Assembly (NCBI RefSeq): GCF_007004765.1
Contig: NZ_VIKR01000003.1
Span: 434,001 to 498,000, forward strand
DNA: 64,000 nucleotides
Origin: Aliikangiella marina
GTDB lineage: Bacteria; Pseudomonadota; Gammaproteobacteria; Enterobacterales; Kangiellaceae
Direction: 5' to 3'
Made by a program: the position numbers and the translations under genes. Of the stretch, positions 58,112-64,000 are shown piece after piece. Numbering within the stretch: position 1 is the stretch's first letter; the number at the start of each line of letters is the position of its first letter. Under the pieces are notes generated by a model, which was not told where the DNA came from, made no database searches, and worked only from the letters and a program-made list of their open reading frames with translations.

Positions 58112-58693
58112 ATGCAAACAGAATTAGCAAAACTACTTAGCGAGATCAAGGCTTGTCGTTTATGTGAGGAACACCTACCGTTAGGCGCTAACCCCGTGTT
58201 GCGGGCGGCCCCTTCTGCGAAAATATTAATTGCCGGACAAGCCCCAGGAACAGCAGTTCATAAAACCTCGATACCATTTAACGATCCCAGTGGTGAGCGG
58301 TTGCGTGATTGGATGGGAGTTAGTCATGCGCAGTTTTACGATCAATCGAAAATCGCCATCGTACCAATGGGTTTTTGTTATCCTGGAAGAGGAAAAAGTG
58401 GAGACTTACCGCCAAGACCTGAGTGTTCGCAAACATGGCATCATCGCTTATTCAGTCTACTGCCCAACGTTGAACTAATTTTACCTATCGGTCAGTATGC
58501 ACAAGCGTTTTACTTGGGGGCGTCGCGCAAGAAAAATTTAACCGAAACTGTTCGGGCATGGCGAGAGTATTTACCTCGTTATTTACCGCTGCCTCATCCC
58601 AGCCCAAGAAACAATATTTGGCTGAAACGCAATGATTGGTTTACGGCCTCTGTGTTGCCCTATTTACGTGAATCTATCCATAAATTAGTCTAA
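58112..58693 (+). CDS. Uracil-DNA glycosylase superfamily protein
   Basis: 193 residues. The segment LIAGQAPGTAVHK contains the GxAPG motif of UDG superfamily proteins. PHPSPRNNIWL near the C-terminus holds the second motif. The N-terminal CRLCEEHLPLG pair could bind a metal. It resembles a common gammaproteobacterial UDG branch; substrate specificity is not certain. Confidence 0.8.
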   Translation: MQTELAKLLSEIKACRLCEEHLPLGANPVLRAAPSAKILIAGQAPGTAVHKTSIPFNDPSGERLRDWMGVSHAQFYDQSKIAIVPMGFCYPGRGKSGDLPPRPECSQTWHHRLFSLLPNVELILPIGQYAQAFYLGASRKKNLTETVRAWREYLPRYLPLPHPSPRNNIWLKRNDWFTASVLPYLRESIHKLV

Positions 58694-58779
58694 TATATGG
58701 ATAGGCAGAGTAATAAAATGGCTTCGCGATATTGGCGATTATTCCGCAAATTTTATTTAGTCATTTAGGTTTTTATCAA

Positions 58780-58853
58780 GTCGTACTGGTTTTTATTGGT
58801 TAGTACAGGTTTTTTTTTCGGTAGTACGGGTTTTTTGGGTAGTACGAGTTAGT
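58780..58853. repeat. Degenerate GGTTTTT tandem repeat
   Basis: Four degenerate copies of a unit of about 18-22 bases with the core AGTACNGGTTTTTT occur between 58780 and 58853. They lie in the 298-base noncoding stretch between the UDG-family gene and the next. No other element is visible there. Confidence 0.55.
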
Positions 58854-58991
58854 GACCTCAATTATTTTAGCGAAAATTAAAGATACCGATTTGATGAGTG
58901 CGTTGTTATTGATTGCTGAAAATTAAGCTTGCTCGTTTTTGTACCTGCATAGCATGCATGATTTTTTTAATTTTATTTTTTCAGGAATTTA

Positions 58992-59399
58992 ATGGCTGTA
59001 AAACATAATTGGCTCTCAGACGAAATACTGCATACTCAGTACTTGGGGACTGTGGATGGCGCTGAGCTTATAAAAGCAGCTCACGAGATTGGATCAGACC
59101 ATCGAATGGAGAAGGTTCGTTTTATTATCGGTGATTGGACTGATATAGAAAATGCTGACATTTCTCCTGAAGATATTCGCGAACTTGCAGCTTATATTTA
59201 TGCATTGTCAAAATCGTATCCGCTCGTATGGAATGCGAGTGTTGTACCCGATAATGAATCAGGGTTGGCTAGAGCTTCATTGTTTGATGTTCTAATCGAA
59301 GGGTTAGTGTGGAAAACCGATACCTTTTATCAGCTAGAGGATGCTTTTCAATGGTACAAAAAAGGTATTGAAACAGAACTTCAAAAGAAAGCGCCGTGA
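58992..59399 (+). CDS. Small cytosolic protein, possibly STAS/SpoIIAA-like
   Basis: 135 residues. The layout (LHTQYLGTVDGAELIKAAHEIG, then VRFIIGDWTDIENADISPEDIRELA) resembles the SpoIIAA-like domain of bacterial regulators, but no key phosphorylation site stands out. The start follows a poor ribosome site. Function unknown. Confidence 0.55.
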   Translation: MAVKHNWLSDEILHTQYLGTVDGAELIKAAHEIGSDHRMEKVRFIIGDWTDIENADISPEDIRELAAYIYALSKSYPLVWNASVVPDNESGLARASLFDVLIEGLVWKTDTFYQLEDAFQWYKKGIETELQKKAP

Positions 59400-59450
59400 G
59401 AATCATTGTACTTAATGTAAATAAATTAAACGTTCAAAAATGGTGATTGA

Positions 59451-59729
59451 GTGTCAGAAAAGATAAATAAGGAAATTACACGATGCCAAAGTTGCGGGAT
59501 GCCTATGAGTGCTGAATTTGGCAATTTTGGAACGGAAGCGGACGGAGCAAGTAATTTCGAATTCTGTAGCATATGCTATCAATCGGGTCACTTTGTCAAT
59601 CCAAACCAGACCCTCGCAGAGATGATAGCAAGTTCTGTTGACAATATGACTTGTGAGCTAGGGATGCCTGTTGATCAAGCGACACAGCTGGCGAATGACT
59701 TTATCCCAACCCTCAAGCGCTGGCGATAA
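59451..59729 (+). CDS. Zinc-ribbon domain protein
   Basis: 92 residues from a GTG start. The N-terminal CQSCGMPMS and FCSICYQSG pairs, with LAEMIASSVDNMTCELGMP, match the putative zinc ribbon family (PF12674-type). The rest is helical. It may be cotranscribed with the preceding gene, which ends 51 bases before. Function unknown. Confidence 0.75.
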   Translation: MSEKINKEITRCQSCGMPMSAEFGNFGTEADGASNFEFCSICYQSGHFVNPNQTLAEMIASSVDNMTCELGMPVDQATQLANDFIPTLKRWR

Positions 59730-59747
59730 AACAAAAATTTTTATCGC
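59723..59747. terminator. Hairpin across the zinc-ribbon stop codon
   Basis: Perfect 9-base arms GCGATAAAA/TTTTATCGC with a 7-base loop, including the TAA stop. No U-tract follows on the plus strand, so it may protect the 3' end rather than terminate. Confidence 0.35.
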
Positions 59748-59810
59748 TCGCTTAATTCTGTATCTCCGTCAATATTGAACGCTACAAAAACTAATTACGC
59801 CATAAGCTTG

Positions 59811-62117
59811 TTAAAGTTGCCAAGCGTAAGAAAACTTCATAAATACTGCGCGGTCAGTTTTTTCAATCGATGAAACCGTATCATCTTGAAATCCACCATC
59901 TGAATATCCGGCAAAAAATAGTGTTTGCGGATTAACTTTGTACGAATAGAGTAATTGCATGCTCTGCGATTTATACTCAGCATCGACGTCATCGATATAA
60001 TTGGCTTGGTTTTGACTGACATCGGTGCGTTGCAATGTAAAGCGCAAAAAGCTGCGGACATCAAACTGATAAGTTAAGCGATAATTGATTATCTTCGCGC
60101 GAAACAGTGATGCACCTGCGGCGTCAAAATCGACAAAGTTATATTCTAAGCGAGTTAACCAGTGAGTGTTGATTTGCCATTCTATCTCCGGGCGAAGTCT
60201 AAATTGTTCACCAATACGATAATTGTCAACGTCAACCTTATCTCCCCACTCAGTAAACAATTCTAATTCAAGTTCGCCAATTGGTCTGAACTGGCCGCGC
60301 ATATAGTGGAAATTCTCGCGGTACAATTCGGGGTTGAGATCGCCATTGTCTAGTGCATACCAAAGTCGATCTCTGATGCCTGCGCCTGCGCGAAATTCAG
60401 ATTGATAGGCACCATTAACCGCAAAACGCATCTCTAATTCTTCCTCGAGAAGTTCACCAGATTGATCCTCGGTTCGGTCATAGTCACCACTCAGCGCTAT
60501 GCGAGTCCATCCATTATTCCCATTATCTGGGAACCATCGATGACCGCCACCGATAACCCATTTGTTGAAATCGCTACGGCGGATAAAACCCAAGTCAGCT
60601 CTGAACCCTTCGTCAATATCCAGATAACTAAAATCAGCCCACCAGTTACGAGATCGATATTTATACTCAGCGACTAATAAATCACCACTCATCGTTGGGT
60701 CGACGATAAGATCGGTTTCGTCTGCAAACGCGTCAACCATTTGCGCCGGGCTTTCGGTGTCAGTGGCAATGTATTGTAGCGAGACTGAATTAAACTCATC
60801 TAACCAGTAGTTTCCATCAAAAGAAAAGGTACGGTTATCATAGTTGTCAGCGGAACGATGGGTGTACATCAACCCAGCGGTATTTTTATTGCCGAAATCA
60901 TAAGAATAGCGAAGTACTTGGTTCTCACTCGAGGTATCACCAAGGGCTTCATCAAATGAGTATGAACTTGAACCAAGGCGACCTGGTATTATCATCTGGG
61001 TGGTTTCGTCATTTACTACGAAAGCCCCAAAGCTGTGACCGTTCGACTGACCAGTGACTTTAACGCCATAGTCGGGGGCGGCAATATTGCGGGTATAAAC
61101 CAAATTACGTAGGGTATTAAAGTAATCTCGTCCATCGAGAAAGAAAGGCCTTTTCTCTTCTAAAAATAATGAGTCAGTATTGTTGACATCAAGTTGAGCC
61201 GCGTCGGCTTCAACCTGTGAAAAGTCAGGGTTTAGCGTCGCGTTTAGTATGATGTCTTGGGTTATTCCCCAGCGAAAGTCTAAACCAACTTCATTGTCGA
61301 TTCCGCTGTCCTCCCAAGGAGAGAACGCATCTTCGCGACTTTCGGTTTGACCGATAACTAAAGTGGGCGTGAATTGTAGGCTTTCAGAAGGCTTAGCGTT
61401 AGCAAACCCGCGTAAGCGGTCAAATTGACAAACCCGACAAGAGATATTGCGATCAACAGGCGTGTTGGCGAACCGATGACGAAATGCGCGTGGATAGAAC
61501 CTTAATATTTCAAACCCCCATTCTTGAGGCTCGGAGCTCTGTGGAAAACGAAGTGATTTGAACGGGATCGCCATTTCGACGACATAGCCAAAGTCGGTTA
61601 TCTTACCTGCGCTATCCCACAGTGCATCCCAGTTAGAGTCGTCACCACGAAAATCCTCCTGAGTCGCATCGGCTTGAATACCGAGCGCATTAACAAAAAA
61701 CTGGAACGCTTTACGTTTTTCACCAAAAGTATCAAATTTAATTCCGACAAAATCGCTTTCCCAAATCTTGTCGCGATCAGTCAAATAGTCTCGAATAGAC
61801 TCCGGGTCGTTATCATAGGCAATAAAGCCGATATGGATCGCGTCACCATTTTCAAATAAGTAGGCTTCTGTTCTGGCGAGCGGAGTGGTATTTTCGCCAG
61901 GGTCAGTTTCATAATTGAGATCGATTTTAAGTGCTTGTTTCCAAACGTCTTCTGTTAGATCCGCATCGATATCAATTTCAACTTCAAGGTGAGGAAGTTC
62001 ATAGATGTTGATTTGTCGTTTCAGGTTGATCTCTTGTGCGTTTGTCGTCTCCGTCAAACATAAAAGCAAAATAAGACTGTGAACACAGAATGCAAAAGTA
62101 CTGCGTGATCGCGTCAT
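59811..62117 (-). CDS. DUF5916-family outer-membrane protein with CBM9-like N-terminus
   Basis: About 768 residues with a signal peptide (to about Ala28). The N-terminal about 220 residues are a carbohydrate-binding-9-like beta-sandwich (DADLTEDVWKQALKI ... FQFFVNALGIQAD). The rest is the DUF5916 region, with FLEEKRPFFLDGRDYF, and alternating strands that fit an outer-membrane barrel. The terminal residues are KFSYAWQL. GGGGA lies 10 bases before ATG 62117, which is preferred to ATG 62159. It may bind sugars or polymers at the surface. The function is unproven. Confidence 0.85.
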   Translation of the reverse strand: MTRSRSTFAFCVHSLILLLCLTETTNAQEINLKRQINIYELPHLEVEIDIDADLTEDVWKQALKIDLNYETDPGENTTPLARTEAYLFENGDAIHIGFIAYDNDPESIRDYLTDRDKIWESDFVGIKFDTFGEKRKAFQFFVNALGIQADATQEDFRGDDSNWDALWDSAGKITDFGYVVEMAIPFKSLRFPQSSEPQEWGFEILRFYPRAFRHRFANTPVDRNISCRVCQFDRLRGFANAKPSESLQFTPTLVIGQTESREDAFSPWEDSGIDNEVGLDFRWGITQDIILNATLNPDFSQVEADAAQLDVNNTDSLFLEEKRPFFLDGRDYFNTLRNLVYTRNIAAPDYGVKVTGQSNGHSFGAFVVNDETTQMIIPGRLGSSSYSFDEALGDTSSENQVLRYSYDFGNKNTAGLMYTHRSADNYDNRTFSFDGNYWLDEFNSVSLQYIATDTESPAQMVDAFADETDLIVDPTMSGDLLVAEYKYRSRNWWADFSYLDIDEGFRADLGFIRRSDFNKWVIGGGHRWFPDNGNNGWTRIALSGDYDRTEDQSGELLEEELEMRFAVNGAYQSEFRAGAGIRDRLWYALDNGDLNPELYRENFHYMRGQFRPIGELELELFTEWGDKVDVDNYRIGEQFRLRPEIEWQINTHWLTRLEYNFVDFDAAGASLFRAKIINYRLTYQFDVRSFLRFTLQRTDVSQNQANYIDDVDAEYKSQSMQLLYSYKVNPQTLFFAGYSDGGFQDDTVSSIEKTDRAVFMKFSYAWQL

Positions 62118-62375
62118 TCGATAGTTATCCCCAATTAAAACTGCCCAGACTATAGTCAAAGAGTGTCTAAAACTGAAACGGAATATTGTTTCAGATTGTT
62201 AGTATGTAAACCAATTGATAGAACACCAGTACGTAAAACCAAAGCGTCCAGATAGTGGCACCTAAAACATCGGACCACTTAAGCAAGTTCGGCTTTAGAA
62301 ACCCAAAAAGGACTGCTACTATATGCGTCTCTAAGTATCATCCTGATGATAGTTAACCTTGCGAGTCTTCTTAAT

Positions 62376-62858
62376 ATGAGCAACTTAAAAACTTTACGAG
62401 CGTTTTTTCTCATCACTTCAATAATTGTTTTGCAAGCGTGCGAGCAACCAGTTCCAAACAATCAGTTGCAAAAATTAAAAGCGGAGGGGCAAGCGTATCT
62501 TGCCAAAAACAAGTCAGTCAGCGGAGTAACTGTCACCGAGTCTGGACTGCAATACCAAGTATTAGTTAATGGTGATGGGATCAAGCCGAGCGCATCGGAT
62601 ACTGTGGAAGTCCACTACGTGGGGACGCTTATTAATGGTGAGGAATTTGATAGCTCCTACAAAAGGGGCAATACGATTAGCTTTCCATTAAACCGAGTCA
62701 TTAAAGGTTGGACTGAAGGGCTGCAATTAATGCCTGTCGGCAGTAAGTATAAGTTCACTATTCCTTATAATTTGGCGTATGGGGAGCGAGGAAAAGGTAG
62801 CACTATCCCGCCTTATGCCACCCTAATTTTCGAAGTTGAATTGGTGGCAATTAAGTAG
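62376..62858 (+). CDS. FKBP-type peptidyl-prolyl isomerase lipoprotein
   Basis: About 160 residues. A lipobox LQACEQ follows the signal, then a short dimerisation-type helix, then an FKBP domain: VEVHYVGTLINGEEFDSSYK, GWTEGLQLMPVG, IPYNLAYGERG and a C-terminal LIFEVELV. It should help fold proteins in the periplasm. ATG 62376 suits the signal; ATG 62346 would add ten residues. Confidence 0.9.
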   Translation: MSNLKTLRAFFLITSIIVLQACEQPVPNNQLQKLKAEGQAYLAKNKSVSGVTVTESGLQYQVLVNGDGIKPSASDTVEVHYVGTLINGEEFDSSYKRGNTISFPLNRVIKGWTEGLQLMPVGSKYKFTIPYNLAYGERGKGSTIPPYATLIFEVELVAIK

Positions 62859-62920
62859 CCGAACAATAGGCGACAATAATAAAGCTACACCGATTGAGTC
62901 AAACCGACAGCGTAGAGACT

Positions 62921-63622
62921 TTATAACTTGAGAATTTCCAGGACTTGGCAGGTGCTATTATCAACTTGCCAGCGGATATCAAAATCATACAATGAAACCG
63001 CATATACCTTATTATCAATCTTATCTTTCTTATAAGCCGGGCGTGGATCCTGGCTGAGTACTTGGTCAATTAACTTCCTCAGATCGGGGTATCGCTGTTC
63101 AAAACGGTCCAGTTGAGATTGTGCTTCAGCTGAAAAAATAACGGAAAGCAATGGACTCGGTGAATCATGAGCGAAGCCTCCGGTAGCATCGCTTAAGCTG
63201 TCGGCATAAGGAATATAGGGTTTGATATCGATGATTGGTGTTTGATCGAGCAAATCGACTCCCTCGATATCAATAAACAATTGTTCATCCGATTGTCTGA
63301 GCCGCTCAAATCTAACAACAGAGAGCCCAACCGGATTGGGGCGAAAGCTACTTCGTGTTGCGAAGACGCCGATTTTCTGATTGCCACCTAATCGTGGTGG
63401 ACGTACTAACGGAGACCAACCTTTGCTTATGTTTTGATGAAAAATAAAACTCAGCCAAAGGTGACTAAATTGTTCGATACCTAGCAGCGCTTGCGGGTCA
63501 TTATAAGGCGCTAACATCTCAATCGAGGCTTTCGCATTACTCAATCCGGGTTGCCGAGGGATTGCAAACTTTTGTTTAAAAGGGGAGTGAACGACTCCGA
63601 TAGTATCGAATTGAAAATGCAT
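62921..63622 (-). CDS. trmO: tRNA (N6-threonylcarbamoyladenosine37-N6)-methyltransferase
   Basis: 233 residues. The TsaA/TrmO fold is shown by IGVVHSPFKQKFAIPRQPG, LWLSFIFHQN, VFATRSSFRPNPVGLSVV and the C-terminal YADSLSDATGGF region. It methylates t6A at position 37 of tRNA. It stands alone. Confidence 0.93.
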   Translation of the reverse strand: MHFQFDTIGVVHSPFKQKFAIPRQPGLSNAKASIEMLAPYNDPQALLGIEQFSHLWLSFIFHQNISKGWSPLVRPPRLGGNQKIGVFATRSSFRPNPVGLSVVRFERLRQSDEQLFIDIEGVDLLDQTPIIDIKPYIPYADSLSDATGGFAHDSPSPLLSVIFSAEAQSQLDRFEQRYPDLRKLIDQVLSQDPRPAYKKDKIDNKVYAVSLYDFDIRWQVDNSTCQVLEILKL

Positions 63623-63763
63623 ACGAATTATTAATTTAAAAAAAAGTAGTCTACTTGTTTTGAGAATGTTTTAGTAGAGTTAGTTTTGGGTTAATCTAGA
63701 GACTCTAGGCAACCATCAGTTAAGCTTAAAACATGACTCATTTTATTCAAGGAGAAGGTGCTC

Positions 63764-64000
63764 ATGAGTAATCATAATAAAATAAATTATATTGAGTTTC
63801 AGGTGAGCAATATTGCCAAAACCAAAGCCTTTTTTGAGCAAGTGTTTGGTTGGAGTTTTACAGACTATGGCGAGGAGTATTGTGCGATTAACGACGCTGG
63901 TATTGATGCGGGCTTTTATATCAGTGACAACCAAATGCGAGCGGAAAGTGGCTCTGCGTTGATCGTTTTATATTCTGAGGATTTAGCCACAACCCAAACA
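63764..64000 (+). CDS. VOC-family (glyoxalase-like) protein (3' partial)
   Basis: The first 79 codons are visible; the end lies outside the window. INYIEFQVSNIAKTKAFFEQVFGWSF is the start of a VOC (glyoxalase/bleomycin resistance) domain, and GIDAGFYI follows. A strong AAGGAGAA precedes the ATG. The substrate cannot be told. Confidence 0.85.
   Translation, partial: MSNHNKINYIEFQVSNIAKTKAFFEQVFGWSFTDYGEEYCAINDAGIDAGFYISDNQMRAESGSALIVLYSEDLATTQT

Noticed and set aside
1-64000. CRISPR array, rRNA, tRNA, insertion sequence or prophage
   Set aside because: I saw no regularly spaced repeats, no cloverleaf or TTCGAAT-type tRNA arm at gene spacing, no transposase and no phage structural genes.

Overview
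The window looks like chromosomal DNA of a free-living, probably marine, gammaproteobacterium of moderate-to-low GC. The evidence is the classical gammaproteobacterial gene order leuS-lptE-holA-nadD-rsfS-rlmH-mrdA-mrdB-mltB-rlpA-dacA-ybeD-lipB-lipA, an E. coli-type ilvGMEDA operon with a peptide-leader attenuator, an oxyR-recG pair, rpsO-pnp, and a near-perfect CRP-type site. Large TonB-dependent receptors, an S46 dipeptidyl peptidase, a flavin-dependent halogenase and a DUF5916 outer-membrane protein fit a marine, peptide-using lineage such as Kangiellaceae. That placement is inference; no rRNA is present to confirm it.

Layout. 1-4 kb: a PepSY/2Fe-2S membrane protein cut by the window edge, an HDOD protein, a pilin-like small protein and a DUF805-type membrane protein. 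4-7.7 kb: recG and oxyR, then an orphan winged-helix regulator. 8-10.8 kb: a TonB-dependent receptor. 11-13.7 kb: rpsO and pnp, with terminators and a long RNase III-type hairpin in the pnp leader. 13.9-19.2 kb: MAPEG and GFA proteins, the S46 peptidase, a secreted orphan and a Gfo/Idh/MocA oxidoreductase. 19.4-24.9 kb: a small CRP-linked gene, a GAF regulator, then a tightly packed three-gene exported cassette. The cassette holds a MACPF/perforin-like protein, an OmpA-like protein and a protein with two haem c motifs. It is the most unusual locus in the window. 25-27 kb: a class I amidotransferase and ppnN. 27.4-34.1 kb: the ilv attenuator and ilvGMEDA. 34.1-39.4 kb: a tryptophan-halogenase-like flavoprotein divergent from a second TonB-dependent receptor. 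39.7-54 kb: the leuS-to-lipA housekeeping block (tRNA charging, LPS export, replication, NAD, ribosome, elongasome/peptidoglycan, lipoate). 54-64 kb: a lipoprotein, an S41 protease, a PaiB-like protein, several small proteins, a uracil-DNA glycosylase family protein, a DUF5916 protein, an FKBP lipoprotein, trmO and the start of a VOC protein.

How the genes work together. The ilv genes make branched-chain amino acids under attenuation by a 25-residue leader rich in Leu, Val and Ile. The leuS-lipA block joins translation, envelope assembly and lipoylation. The two TonB receptors, the S46 peptidase and the DUF5916 protein suggest nutrient capture at the outer membrane. The perforin-like cassette has no obvious housekeeping role and may act outside the cell or in the periplasm. 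I saw no rRNA, tRNA, CRISPR array, insertion sequence or phage genes.
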